This document shows positions 7,220 through 16,591 of a DNA stretch of 45,196 nucleotides, in pieces. The stretch covers positions 1 through 45,196 of the forward strand of contig JAFXSR010000018.1 of NCBI GenBank assembly GCA_017525505.1. Reading direction: 5' to 3'. The translations under genes were made by a program, and so were the position numbers. Under the pieces are notes generated by a model. That model searched no databases. It was not told the DNA's origin and saw only the letters and a program-made list of their open reading frames with translations. This DNA is from Bacteroidales bacterium. Lineage in GTDB: Bacteria > Bacteroidota > Bacteroidia > Bacteroidales > WCHB1-69. The first letter of the stretch is position 1. The number at the start of each line of letters is the position of its first letter.

Positions 7220-9934
7220 TTACTTAACAATCATGCGGACGATGTTGCCCTCAACGCTGATATCCTGGCAGTAATGGTGCAGGATGGTCAGAGACACATC
7301 ATCTCTGTCGGCATAGAAAAGATCGCGGTTGATAACCTGCGGACAGTTGAGGGTGAACAACAATGAGTCGTCCTTCTCCTTGTAAGACAGTGTGAGACGT
7401 GTGCCAGGCTGGATGGCTTTTCCATCTATGCCAAGGATGGTGAGTGTCTCATCGACAATGTGGAGCGCACTGTCTGTCCGCTGACGCGACAGGTTGTAGT
7501 GCTGACAGAACTGCTCCATCTGCGCCAACAAGGCAAAGTAGTCGTGATGCTCACTCTCGATGACAAAGGTAGTCTCGTGTATCTGCTGTATGAACTGCTT
7601 GGTACGCTCACGCTGAGGATGTTCGAACAGTTGATCGGGGGTCCCGTCCTCATAGACCACACCGTCGGCAAAGAACAGCACGCGGCTACTCACCTGACGG
7701 GCGAAGCGCATCTCATGGGTCACTACAATCATCGTCATGCCCTCTCGAGCCAACCGTGTCATCACGCCCAACACCTCGCTTACCATTGTGGGGTCAAGGG
7801 CTGAGGTCGGCTCGTCGAAAAGCAAGATCTCGGGCTCCATCGCCAACGCGCGAGCAATGGCCACGCGCTGCTTCTGTCCACCGGAAAGCTGTTCGGGCAT
7901 GGCATCGGCACGTTCGGCAAGTCCCACCGTCTGCAAGAGTTCGCGGGCTCGTTGCTCAGCCTCCTCCCGGCTCTTGCCCAAAAGCTGCATCGGTGCCATG
8001 CAGATGTTGTCAAGTACCGACTTGCCGTTGAACAAGTTGAACGACTGGAACACCATTCCCATGCGCTGGCGCAACAAAGGAACGTCAGCGTTGGGTGCCA
8101 GAATATTTTGTCCGTCGATGAGGATGCTACCGCTGGTAGGTTTCTCAAGCAGGTTCAGACAGCGCAGGAAGGTACTCTTGCCCGTTCCCGACGGACCGAT
8201 GATAGAGATGACCTCGCCCTTGCGTATATCAACATTAATGTCGCGCAGCACATCAAGCGCACCAAAACTCTTCTTCATGCCGGTGACGCAAATGATAGGA
8301 CTGTCATCCGTGGAAGAAAGAGGCTGAGAAGAGGACGACTTCCTTGTGCTGGACTTGCGGCGAATGAACAGCCAAACGCCACCACCGATCAGGACAAGAA
8401 CCACCACCACCCACGGCCATTGTCTTCCCTTACTCTTGGTGGTGGATGGCTGCACCGGATTGGTGAACAAACCTATCTCCCCTTTCCGCGTGGCAAACAC
8501 CATGTGCGACTCCATATATCCATCGGAGAAGAGCACCTGCTTCTGCCGCTCCTCGGTAATGCTGATCGACCCCATGGCCATGTCGGCCTTGCCCGTCTGC
8601 ACAGCCGGAATCTGTGAGGCAAAATCCATGATAAGATACTCCAGTTTCCAGTTGCGACGGTTGGCCCACTCCGTCAGTATGTCAATTTCTAAACCTGAGG
8701 GGAATCCTGAACTGATAAGGCTGAAAGGAGGTAACGCGGGATAGATGGCAACACGCAGTGTCTTCCCCGTTCCTCGCTGCTGGGGCAGCTCCACCGCTGC
8801 GGGGTCGTCGGCATTTTTCCACCGGTCAAAAATTTCCTGGTAGGTGCCGTCACGGCGAATATCGGCAAGGAAGCTGTCGAAGTCCTGCTTCAGTTGAGTG
8901 TTGTCTAAGCTGAAACAGGCTCCAAGGGGCATCGGCTTCAGCTTGGCATTCACCGTGTCCACCTTCGAAGCAATCTCCTTGTTGAATGTCACCGAAAGAT
9001 TTTCTTCACCAATTACATCCACTTTGCCATTCTCCAAGGCTGCAATCATGTCTGTGCTATTGGACAATCGTAAAATATCGGCATCGGGAGCCAAATCGGT
9101 GACGGCGATGTCCTGTATGCTGCCGATAATGACACCGACTCGCTTTCCGGAGAGAGCCTTGAACACGTCAGGAACATCCGTCACAGCAGCCGTTTCTTCA
9201 GCGATTAACAGTTCCGGCACATAGCATACCGTTCCTCCTATGGCCAGCAGCAGTGCGGCAACGATAGACTTCGTGCGCTGTCGTTTCACCAGTGATGTGA
9301 GTAACAGCCCGATGAGCCACGCCATGAGGAAATATATTATTGCCGTCACAATAAGGGGAAAAAAAGCATCGAATGTTCGCGAGCGTATCAGGTCGGATGC
9401 CCTGGTCATGTCAACAATAGCGATATATCCTACAATACTCGTGCCCTTCAGCAGGCTCACCACCTCTCCCTGATAAACGGGCATCACCGACTTGACTACT
9501 TGCGGCAACACAATCCGGAAAAAAGTCTGCCGCTGCGTGTAACCCAAGGCCAAGCCGGCCTCGGTCTGTCCGCGGTCAACACCTTGTATGGCGGTGCGTA
9601 ACATCTCGCTGATATAGGCAGCCGTGTTCAGGGCAAAGGTGATGATGGCCACCACGATACCTGCGGTATCCAAAGGCGCCATGACCACATAATACATCAG
9701 CATGAGGAGCACCAGCACAGGCGTGCCGCGCATGATGTCGATATACACTTTGGCTGTGCGCTGCAGCCATGGACGACGGCTCATACGCATCCAGCACACC
9801 AATCCGCCCAGAATAGTGCCCAAGACTGCTGCGCAGAACGTGATGACTAGCGTCACCTGCAAACCGTCGAGAATCATTCTGTAGCGATTCTCATTGATCA
9901 AATTGTTGTAAAAACTTTCGATTAGTCGGTCCAT
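7220..9934 (-). CDS. Single-chain polar amino acid ABC importer: permease, lobe-swapped binding domain, ATPase, extra C-terminal domain
   Basis: The protein has 904 residues. Residues 1-222 are a HisM/GlnP-type permease with the EAA loop [12 protein letters not shown] near 125. A hydrophobic segment (223-240) should cross to the periplasm. Residues about 259-374 match the second half of an SBP_bac_3 binding protein ([12 protein letters not shown] to [12 protein letters not shown]). After a linker, residues 392-483 match the first half ([41 protein letters not shown]). A second helix (506-525) with basic flanks returns to the cytoplasm. Residues 546-783 are the ATPase: Walker [15 protein letters not shown] 683-687, Walker B ILLFDEPT, switch His in VTHE. 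Residues 784-904 form an extra domain. Likely role: uptake of an amino acid or related polar solute. The swapped order of the binding-domain halves is the unusual point. Confidence 0.9.
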   Translation of the reverse strand: MDRLIESFYNNLINENRYRMILDGLQVTLVITFCAAVLGTILGGLVCWMRMSRRPWLQRTAKVYIDIMRGTPVLVLLMLMYYVVMAPLDTAGIVVAIITFALNTAAYISEMLRTAIQGVDRGQTEAGLALGYTQRQTFFRIVLPQVVKSVMPVYQGEVVSLLKGTSIVGYIAIVDMTRASDLIRSRTFDAFFPLIVTAIIYFLMAWLIGLLLTSLVKRQRTKSIVAALLLAIGGTVCYVPELLIAEETAAVTDVPDVFKALSGKRVGVIIGSIQDIAVTDLAPDADILRLSNSTDMIAALENGKVDVIGEENLSVTFNKEIASKVDTVNAKLKPMPLGACFSLDNTQLKQDFDSFLADIRRDGTYQEIFDRWKNADDPAAVELPQQRGTGKTLRVAIYPALPPFSLISSGFPSGLEIDILTEWANRRNWKLEYLIMDFASQIPAVQTGKADMAMGSISITEERQKQVLFSDGYMESHMVFATRKGEIGLFTNPVQPSTTKSKGRQWPWVVVVLVLIGGGVWLFIRRKSSTRKSSSSQPLSSTDDSPIICVTGMKKSFGALDVLRDINVDIRKGEVISIIGPSGTGKSTFLRCLNLLEKPTSGSILIDGQNILAPNADVPLLRQRMGMVFQSFNLFNGKSVLDNICMAPMQLLGKSREEAEQRARELLQTVGLAERADAMPEQLSGGQKQRVAIARALAMEPEILLFDEPTSALDPTMVSEVLGVMTRLAREGMTMIVVTHEMRFARQVSSRVLFFADGVVYEDGTPDQLFEHPQRERTKQFIQQIHETTFVIESEHHDYFALLAQMEQFCQHYNLSRQRTDSALHIVDETLTILGIDGKAIQPGTRLTLSYKEKDDSLLFTLNCPQVINRDLFYADRDDVSLTILHHYCQDISVEGNIVRMIVK

Positions 9935-9975
9935 AATTCCTTCGTTTTTTTCAATGTAGTACTTTTCCTAATTAG

Positions 9976-10902
9976 TTAATCCAGTGATATTTTCGAATGC
10001 AGCACGGACAGGGGCATGCCCTGCTGCGAGAGGTAGAACATGTAAAGGACAACGGGTTTGAGGCCGCGGTTCTCACCATGGTGAATGGTGTTCACCATCT
10101 CCACAACAGCCTCGCCCTCATGCACCACCTTTTCCTTGCCTTCTTTGCTGATGATGGTCAGCTCGCCCTGCACCAGAATACCATGATTCATCACGGGATG
10201 GTGATGCCAATCCAGCTTCTTACCGGCAGGGATCTCATACTTTATGGCTACCACTTCGGGGCGGCCTTGCAGGTAGTCGGGCAGCTCCACTCCATCCCAA
10301 CTCTGGCTGGTGCGTATCAGTTCGGTACGCTGCACTTGCGGCTCGGGTTCATCGTTATCCTTCACGAAACAAGCCACCAAACCGTAGGTAATGGTGGGGC
10401 GAATCCATATTTCCGTGAGCAGGAAAGCGGTGTACTCGTCGGTGGGTTCCAAAATGATATCTATATTGTAAAGTGTCGCAAGGACCATATCCACGATACA
10501 AATCATCCACAGATTGCGCTTAGAGTACGTTATCCAATCCTTGCGCGAATAGAAGAAGATGAGCATGAGTACGAGCATCACCGAGAGTGTCATACAAGCC
10601 AAATGCAGAGGGTAATTAATCAATGGGGGTGGAAAGAGAATGTCGCGCAGCAGCACCGTGATACCCACACACAGGGAGCACCAGTAGTTGAACTGGTTTG
10701 TGGTGATACCCACCTTGAAGAAATACATCGCAGTCATCACCAGGCAAGAAACATAGAACATATTGAGTACCAATTCGTTCCACGCATTCTTCAGTCCAAA
10801 ATGAAAAACTGCATAGATCATCATACTAACTGAAGCTATACCAGCCACCAATACGATGGAGATATCAATTATTTTACTTTTTTGTTTGAATCTTATTTCC
10901 AT
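9976..10902 (-). CDS. Six-helix membrane protein with C-terminal cupin domain
   Basis: The 308-residue protein starts at ATG 10902; the longer open frame to 10959 overlaps the upstream channel gene and is less likely. About six hydrophobic segments occupy residues 10-200, for example IDISIVLVAGIASVSMMIYA and LACMTLSVMLVLMLIFF. The rest is a cupin barrel with a metal-binding-like cluster DWHHHPVMNHGILVQGEL and a second motif, TIHHGEN. The order membrane domain then cupin suggests ligand or metal sensing, or an enzyme held at the membrane; the function is not known to me. It starts 7 bp after the MscS gene and ends 41 bp before the ABC importer, so the three are probably one transcript. Confidence 0.75.
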   Translation of the reverse strand: MEIRFKQKSKIIDISIVLVAGIASVSMMIYAVFHFGLKNAWNELVLNMFYVSCLVMTAMYFFKVGITTNQFNYWCSLCVGITVLLRDILFPPPLINYPLHLACMTLSVMLVLMLIFFYSRKDWITYSKRNLWMICIVDMVLATLYNIDIILEPTDEYTAFLLTEIWIRPTITYGLVACFVKDNDEPEPQVQRTELIRTSQSWDGVELPDYLQGRPEVVAIKYEIPAGKKLDWHHHPVMNHGILVQGELTIISKEGKEKVVHEGEAVVEMVNTIHHGENRGLKPVVLYMFYLSQQGMPLSVLHSKISLD

Positions 10903-10909
10903 AATGTTG

Positions 10910-13540
10910 TTATTTAATATGTATATCGCACTGCGGGAAAGCAATTGTAATACCCGCATCGTTCAGAGCCTTATAGACGACTTCCTTGCAACGCTCTACG
11001 AATTCAATTCTTTCAGGAACCAGCACGTACTGTTTCACGGCTATATCCACGGCACTGTCACTCATGTTTTCCAGAATGATGATAATGCCCCTCTTCGGAT
11101 CTATGATGTGACGCCCGTATTGGTCTTTGGTATCCATTTCCTTCATCGCCTCCAACAGAACTTCCCGTACTTTCTCCACGTTGGTACCATATTCCACACC
11201 GACTATGATCTTGGTCAACTCATACGAGTTGTTCCGGGTCAGGTTGTTGAAACTCTGTCCAAAGAGGGAAGCATTCAGAAAAGACATTTCGGTGCCTTCG
11301 ATAGTCTCCACCATCACGCATTGGTAATTAATGGCGGTTACCCTTCCCCGTGCCCCTTCGCATTCAATCCAGTCGCCGACACGAAGACGCCCTCCCATCA
11401 GCTGGATACCATAGATAAAGTTGTTGATGATATCCTTGAGAGCAATACCGATACCGGCAGACAAACCACCGGCGACCAATGCCAGGGAGCCGGTAGGTAT
11501 CTTCAATTCATCCACCACGGCGATAACATATATCATCCAGACTACCGCACTGATGATACTGTTCCCGATGGACAGGTTGATTTCGTTGGCGCGCACATAG
11601 GTGCGTTTGTTCTTGCGCATGAATGACGTGTAGCGGATATAATGCCATAGAACATGAAAGGCTCGGTTGAGATAACGGAATATGAAGAGCAACGTCAGCA
11701 AATAGACAATGCTTCCAATGGACACTCGCAGCGTGGAGACACCCGTGGCCTCATCCGTAAGCTGATAAAAAGGATTATAGTAATACCGAGTGAAGAGATC
11801 CGTGAAGTCAAACATGTCCAATGACAGACGGATAAAAAACGGTATGGAGAGCAACACCAGAACAGGAACCACAACCTGTTTGATAAGGTCATGAAACCAA
11901 GTGATACTGAAGAGCAAAATGTCACGGTCTTCACCATACACGTATGAGTTGTGTTTTCGCCTCTCCTCTATACGCTCGTTCAGTCTTTTTTCCTTGTAGC
12001 GTTCCATCAAATCCGAGATACAGTAGATGGTTGACAAGCTCACCAGCATGAAATACCACCATACCAATAAGACCAATGCATTGAAAATAAAGCCGAAGAA
12101 TGAAAGGATCAACGAGAAGCTATAGATTCCCAATGAAATCCAGCCCAGAACAGAGTCTGTTCGCGTAGCTTTGCCCTGCTTTGTCAGACACACGAGCAAC
12201 TGTCCCAACACAGCAACCAACAGTACTGGAGTGAACACAATATTCAGCAGAATATCCGGAATGAAGGTGTTCCTACAAATGATAATGAACAACGCCAGCA
12301 GAATGGTGGGAATGTATAGACTGAAGCCGTGACGGATTTGGTCGGCTTCGACTCGAAGCAGCAATGAGCCCGAAATAGCCGCAAGCAGCCAAAGGAAGGT
12401 ATTGATGTTTTTCACACCGTAATGCACATACTCGCTTCCTTCCCAAAAATAGCCGAATAGCAGGAAATACAAAAGAGTACTCACCAATACGGAAAACAGC
12501 GGCAGTGACTTACTTAGGATAACTTTTTGGGATTTGGTGTGACGCTTAATCAACCATAAGATCCCAAACACCAAGATCCACACCACAAAAAGCGCGCCTA
12601 ATTGGATGACACAAGCAATCACAGAAAAAGCTTTTTCCGCCCGTCCTGACAGCTTGTTGAAAAAATTTTCATCCCCCTCACTCGCCTTACTCATAACATC
12701 AAAATCGTACTCATTGCGCATCTCTTTCCGCATCTTCTTCCAATACCATCCGAAGTGGGGGAAAATTTCCCAATAGGGCGTTTGTCCTTGTTCAAATACA
12801 TACTTGTCCAGCGTGGTGTATTGGGCTTCCGCATAATCGTAGGCCTCTTTTGTGCGTAAAAAAGCCTCTCTGTAGTGTGTGCTGTCGGCCACAACCGCAT
12901 CATGGTTCACCACATACATTTTCAACAGTTCAGAAGCATAAAGAATACAGGAACTGCGGTATTGTTTTCCTGCCTCGTCCAGCACAAACGGCGCTTTCAC
13001 ATTCTCCTCAATGGCAGCCTGGATAATTTCCCTTTCCAAGGAGGATTCGTCGCTCAACATCTGGGTATCTATCGAATCATTGTAGCAAAGCAGACTGTCA
13101 GGCACTATCTCGACAATGTTCTCCATTTCCGGAGGAAGACGGCGAAGTGCCTCAACAAGGCGCGCGTAACGCACTATCTCGAAGTTTAATTCGTTGATGA
13201 TTTGGTCATACGGGCGCATACCCTCGTTGAAATCATTATAAATGGTCGTCACTTTCTTCAAGGCGTATGACATGTCAAAAGTCCTCTTCTGCTCCTGCGA
13301 ATAGAGCAGTATGGAGAGCTTGTTCGTCTGCGTGATAACATCAATCATCCGTTGATGCTGACGCTCGTAATCATTATCGAAAAGTTGCTGTGTCTCAGGA
13401 ATTTGACTACACAAAGTCTCCAATTCCAAGTTCAATTCTTTGAGGGTGTTGGTCAAAGAATGCTCATTCACAGTCACCTTTTGCGCCATTGCGCCGACCA
13501 CAATCATGACAACAGCGAAAAGGCATAATATTTTTTTCAT
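10910..13540 (-). CDS. MscS-family mechanosensitive ion channel with large N-terminal extension
   Basis: The protein has 876 residues from ATG 13540, giving a signal peptide (MKKILCLFAVVMIVVGAMAQ). The promoter lies just upstream. A periplasmic, helix-rich domain of about 300 residues is followed by many membrane helices and, near the C-terminus, the MscS core: the pore helix GSLALVAGGLSAGIGIALKD, then GGRLRVGDWIECEGARGRVT and the cytoplasmic beta domain. It is much longer than E. coli MscS (286 residues) and resembles the large MscK/MscM-like or YbdG-like architectures. Such channels release solutes on osmotic down-shock. It heads the minus-strand cluster. Confidence 0.9.
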   Translation of the reverse strand: MKKILCLFAVVMIVVGAMAQKVTVNEHSLTNTLKELNLELETLCSQIPETQQLFDNDYERQHQRMIDVITQTNKLSILLYSQEQKRTFDMSYALKKVTTIYNDFNEGMRPYDQIINELNFEIVRYARLVEALRRLPPEMENIVEIVPDSLLCYNDSIDTQMLSDESSLEREIIQAAIEENVKAPFVLDEAGKQYRSSCILYASELLKMYVVNHDAVVADSTHYREAFLRTKEAYDYAEAQYTTLDKYVFEQGQTPYWEIFPHFGWYWKKMRKEMRNEYDFDVMSKASEGDENFFNKLSGRAEKAFSVIACVIQLGALFVVWILVFGILWLIKRHTKSQKVILSKSLPLFSVLVSTLLYFLLFGYFWEGSEYVHYGVKNINTFLWLLAAISGSLLLRVEADQIRHGFSLYIPTILLALFIIICRNTFIPDILLNIVFTPVLLVAVLGQLLVCLTKQGKATRTDSVLGWISLGIYSFSLILSFFGFIFNALVLLVWWYFMLVSLSTIYCISDLMERYKEKRLNERIEERRKHNSYVYGEDRDILLFSITWFHDLIKQVVVPVLVLLSIPFFIRLSLDMFDFTDLFTRYYYNPFYQLTDEATGVSTLRVSIGSIVYLLTLLFIFRYLNRAFHVLWHYIRYTSFMRKNKRTYVRANEINLSIGNSIISAVVWMIYVIAVVDELKIPTGSLALVAGGLSAGIGIALKDIINNFIYGIQLMGGRLRVGDWIECEGARGRVTAINYQCVMVETIEGTEMSFLNASLFGQSFNNLTRNNSYELTKIIVGVEYGTNVEKVREVLLEAMKEMDTKDQYGRHIIDPKRGIIIILENMSDSAVDIAVKQYVLVPERIEFVERCKEVVYKALNDAGITIAFPQCDIHIK

Positions 13541-13583
13541 TGTTGAATTGTTTAACAACATTTGCACCGAATTCAATTTCCCC

Positions 13584-13616
13584 GCAAAAATAATGTTTTT
13601 TTTTGAAAAAAACAAA
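13584..13616 (-). promoter_or_regulatory. Bacteroidetes-type promoter for the MscS-led operon
   Basis: On the minus strand TTTG (13616-13613), a 20-nt spacer and TATTTTTGC (13592-13584) match the -33/-7 consensus of the Bacteroidetes primary sigma factor. The predicted leader to the ATG at 13540 is about 40 nt. Confidence 0.75.
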
Positions 13617-13750
13617 CCTTAAAAAAGCTTAAATATGCGTCCCCCCCGACAGGTATTTTGCTCTACGGAGAAGAAGCTTCACGTAAAGTTCAGCCAAGCT
13701 TTCGTCTTTCTGTAAAAAAATTAACGACAAACCGAAATCTATTGGATTTT

Positions 13751-13784
13751 TTTGTTCTGTTAATAGAAAAAGTTTTATTTTTGC
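13751..13784 (+). promoter_or_regulatory. Bacteroidetes-type promoter for ddh
   Basis: TTTG (13751-13754), a 21-nt spacer and TATTTTTGC (13776-13784) match the phylum consensus. The leader would be about 90 nt, longer than others in the window. Confidence 0.7.
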
Positions 13785-13878
13785 AGCGTTTTTTTTTCCG
13801 GTCTCGGTGTTTAATGGACTTTGCACCAAGATTGGCGGCAACACAAAGAAAATAACAACAAAAGTCCCTCTGAAAATT

Positions 13879-14736
13879 ATGACAAAGATTGCAATCATAG
13901 GATACGGCAATATCGGGAAAGCCGTTGAAGAAGCCGTAAAAGTTTCGCCCGATATGGAGCTGGCGGGAATTTATCACCACAACGACGATTTAAGCCAGAT
14001 CAAAGCCGACGTGGCTTTATTGTGCACGCCCACCCGTGAAGTACCCGGTTTCGCCGAAAAAATGCTGCAGTTGGGCATCTCCACTGTCGATTCTTTTGAC
14101 ATCCACGGACAGATTTACGATCTGCGGCAACGGCTGACCCCGGTGGCTCAGGCTAACAAGGCCGTAAGCGTTATCGCCGCCGGCTGGGATCCGGGCTCCG
14201 ACTCAGTGGTGCGCACCCTGTTGCAGGCCATAGCGCCGGGAGGTGTCACCTACACCAATTTCGGCCCTGGCCGTTCCATGGGACATACCGTGGCCGCCAA
14301 AGCCATTGCCGGTGTGAAAAACGCCCTATCCATGACCATCCCGCTCGGCACAGGAATCCATCGCCGCATGGTCTATGTGGAACTGGAGGAAGGCGCTGAT
14401 TTCAAAACAGTTGAAAAAAATCTTCTTCAGGATGACTATTTCGCCCACGATGAGACCCACGTGATTCAGGTGACTTCGGTGGACAGCCTGAACAATGTGG
14501 CCCATGGGGTCAACCTCGTCCGTTCCGGTGTCAGCGGCACCACCCACAACCAGCGTTTCGAGTTCAACATGACCATCAACAACCCTGCCTTGACCGGCCA
14601 GGTAATGGTGGCCTGCGCCCGCGCCGCTTGTCGCTTCAAAGAAGAAGCACGTTTCGGAGCTTATACCCTTATTGAGATTCCTCCCATCTTCCTGCTGCCA
14701 GGCAATACGGAAAACAATATCCGAAGTTTGGTATAA
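13879..14736 (+). CDS. ddh: meso-Diaminopimelate dehydrogenase
   Basis: The 285-residue NADPH-dependent enzyme converts tetrahydrodipicolinate to meso-diaminopimelate in one step for lysine and peptidoglycan synthesis. The start at MTKIAIIGYGNIGKA places the Rossmann dinucleotide motif GYGNIG at the N-terminus, as in the family; the open frame extends upstream to 13807, but that part overlaps the leader. Further family blocks are AGWDPGSDSVVRTL, GPGRSMGHTVAAKAI, and GVSGTTHNQRFEF near the substrate site. The length is slightly below the roughly 300-325 residues of other members. It is transcribed alone and divergently from the MscS operon. Confidence 0.9.
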   Translation: MTKIAIIGYGNIGKAVEEAVKVSPDMELAGIYHHNDDLSQIKADVALLCTPTREVPGFAEKMLQLGISTVDSFDIHGQIYDLRQRLTPVAQANKAVSVIAAGWDPGSDSVVRTLLQAIAPGGVTYTNFGPGRSMGHTVAAKAIAGVKNALSMTIPLGTGIHRRMVYVELEEGADFKTVEKNLLQDDYFAHDETHVIQVTSVDSLNNVAHGVNLVRSGVSGTTHNQRFEFNMTINNPALTGQVMVACARAACRFKEEARFGAYTLIEIPPIFLLPGNTENNIRSLV

Positions 14737-14766
14737 CAGCTGCGCCATCCCTCTGCTTTTTCCATC

Positions 14767-14786
14767 GGATACGATGAATCGCATCC
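14767..14786. repeat. REP-like hairpin downstream of ddh
   Basis: GGATACGA-TGAA-TCGCATCC folds into an 8-bp stem with one mismatch and a TGAA loop. It resembles the dispersed GCGATTCATCGC-type palindromes of several bacterial genomes and may serve as an mRNA end for ddh. No T-run follows. Confidence 0.5.
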
Positions 14787-14831
14787 CTACAATAAAATTC
14801 ACACATCCGTGTATAACTCGGGAATTTTATG

Positions 14832-14840
14832 TAATTTTGC
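14832..14840 (+). promoter_or_regulatory. -7 element TAATTTTGC directly before the DUF4296 start codon
   Basis: The element ends 4 nt before the ATG at 14845. With the usual distance to the transcription start in this phylum, the mRNA would begin at or within a base or two of the start codon. Confidence 0.6.
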
Positions 14841-14844
14841 ATCT

Positions 14845-15222
14845 ATGAAAAAAATTTTGCTGTTTGTTTTCGCTGCCCTGTTGCTGGCCTGTGGCTGTAA
14901 TAATCAAAAGGAGGAAGAACTGCCTGCGGATGTTCTGTCGCGTGAAGAGACAATAGACATAATTGTGGACGCCTGGTTTATGGAAAGCGCCATCCATAAT
15001 GTCATCACCGACGGCCAGAAACTGGAGCCTGCCACAGTCACCTTGTACGAGAAGTTCTTTGCGGAGCACAACATCACCCGGGAACAGTTTGTCCACTCCA
15101 TAGAATATTACACCAGTAAAAAGAATGCCTCGGAAAATTTTATTCGGGAATGCATCCAACGTTTGGAAGATCGGCAAGAGGAACTTACCGGGGTTGCAGC
15201 CCCAACTTCACAGCCTCAGTAA
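14845..15222 (+). CDS. DUF4296 lipoprotein
   Basis: The 125-residue protein has a lipoprotein signal (MKKILLFVFAALLLACGC) with the lipobox Cys near residue 16. The mature part contains VLSREETIDIIVDAWFMESA and FYEKFFAEHNITREQFVHSIEYY-like helices typical of DUF4296, a Bacteroidetes family of unknown function. An upstream in-frame start at 14809 is rejected because it would lie before the promoter element. The 3' end overlaps the convergent CCA-transferase gene by 38 bp. Confidence 0.8.
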   Translation: MKKILLFVFAALLLACGCNNQKEEELPADVLSREETIDIIVDAWFMESAIHNVITDGQKLEPATVTLYEKFFAEHNITREQFVHSIEYYTSKKNASENFIRECIQRLEDRQEELTGVAAPTSQPQ

Positions 15223-16588
15223 GCATCAGCTGGTAGGCCTCTTCATAGTTATTGCCGATCACGCCATCAAGGATAGCCTCACGGATGGCTGTTTTGATAA
15301 TGCCCACCTCGCGTGACGGACCAATGCCGAAGGTTTCCATAATCTCCAGTCCATCTACCGGCGGTTGCCAATTGCGCAAGCGGTCTTTTTCCTCAATATC
15401 CTCCAATTTCTTGCGTACTTTGGCAAAATTGGCCATAAAACGCTTCACTTTTTCGGGATTTTTGGAAGTGACATCCGCCTCACACAGGAGCATCAGGTCG
15501 TCAATATCATCACCTGCGTCGAAAAGCAGGCGCCGTACCGCCGAATCAGTGATGATATCCTCCACCAAAGCGATAGGACGCAAGTGCAGCAGGACTAATT
15601 TCTGCACATATTTCATTTTTTCGTTGGTAGGCATCTTCAGACGGTTGAAGATTTTGCCCACCATTTTGGAGCCGACAAATTCGTGCGAGTGAAAGGTCCA
15701 CCCTACTTTCTCGTCATAGCGTTTGGTCACCGGCTTGGCTATATCATGTAACATAGCCGCCCATATCAGCCACAGGTTGTTGCTCACGCGGGCGATTTTG
15801 TCCACCACCTCCAAGGTGTGAAGATAATTGTCTTTGTGACCTCGCCCGTTAATCACCTCTACACCTTGTAAGCTCAGCAATTCGGGCAGGAAATACTGCA
15901 ATAGGCCGGCGTCTTTCAACATATTGAGCCCCCTTGAAGGCTGTGGTGAAAGTAAGATCTTGTTGAACTCGTCAATGATTCTCTCTTTGGAAATAATCTC
16001 CAAACGGGCGGCATTGCGCTGGATGGCCTCGAAAATCTCAGGCACTATAGAGAACCCCAACTGGGAAGCGAAGCGCACAGCGCGCATCATCCGTAACGGA
16101 TCGTCAGAGAAAGTCACATCCGGATCCAAAGGTGTGCGGATGAGCTTGGCTTCCATGTCTTTCAAGCCACCGAAACAATCGATGATTTCACCCTTATGGG
16201 GGCCATTGAGCGGGATGGCCAGCGCATTCACTGTGAAATCGCGGCGGTTCAGGTCATCTTGCAAGGTGCCATTCTCCACAATAGGCTTGCGGGAATTGGC
16301 GCGGTACGACTCCTTGCGGGCACCCACAAACTCCACTTCCGTGTCGGCATAACGGAAACGGGCAGTGCCGAAGTTCTTGAAAACGCTCACCTCTATATGA
16401 GGCGAAATCGCCTTGGCCACAGCATTGGCAAAGGCGATTCCGCTTCCTACGACAACAATGTCGATATCTTTTGACTTCCTGCCCAGCACCAAATCACGAA
16501 CCACTCCGCCCACCGCATATGCGCTGACACCGAGTTCGTCCGCCACCTGGGATGCTATTTCATAAACAGGATGAGTCAGTTGTTTCAT
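15185..16588 (-). CDS. CCA-adding enzyme / poly(A) polymerase family nucleotidyltransferase with HD domain
   Basis: This 467-residue enzyme adds or repairs the 3' CCA of tRNA. The N-terminal class II nucleotidyltransferase head shows GGVVRDLVLGRKSKDIDIVV (GG motif, then DxD metal ligands), RRDFTVNALAIPL and DPLRMMRAVRFASQLGF. The middle has an HD domain, MLHDIAKPVTKRY, with a possible phosphatase role. The C-terminal region is helical. It starts 3 bp after the T9SS gene upstream and overlaps the lipoprotein gene head-on at its 3' end. None of the tRNAs in this window needs an encoded CCA, which fits a requirement for this enzyme. Confidence 0.93.
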   Translation of the reverse strand: MKQLTHPVYEIASQVADELGVSAYAVGGVVRDLVLGRKSKDIDIVVVGSGIAFANAVAKAISPHIEVSVFKNFGTARFRYADTEVEFVGARKESYRANSRKPIVENGTLQDDLNRRDFTVNALAIPLNGPHKGEIIDCFGGLKDMEAKLIRTPLDPDVTFSDDPLRMMRAVRFASQLGFSIVPEIFEAIQRNAARLEIISKERIIDEFNKILLSPQPSRGLNMLKDAGLLQYFLPELLSLQGVEVINGRGHKDNYLHTLEVVDKIARVSNNLWLIWAAMLHDIAKPVTKRYDEKVGWTFHSHEFVGSKMVGKIFNRLKMPTNEKMKYVQKLVLLHLRPIALVEDIITDSAVRRLLFDAGDDIDDLMLLCEADVTSKNPEKVKRFMANFAKVRKKLEDIEEKDRLRNWQPPVDGLEIMETFGIGPSREVGIIKTAIREAILDGVIGNNYEEAYQLMLTEAVKLGLQPR

Positions 16589-16591
16589 ATT

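Larger units (their letters stand above)
13541..13878. other. Divergent intergenic region between the MscS operon and ddh
   Basis: These 338 bp hold no convincing gene. They contain the two divergent promoters listed separately and an AT-rich stretch. In the ddh leader, GGACTTT (13816-13822) can pair with AAAGTCC (13861-13867). The leader is about 90 nt, too short for a lysine riboswitch. Confidence 0.6.

Noticed and set aside
13788..13878. Possible lysine riboswitch in the ddh leader
   Set aside because: The leader is about 90 nt and shows one 7-bp stem only; the lysine riboswitch is roughly twice as long with a conserved five-helix core.
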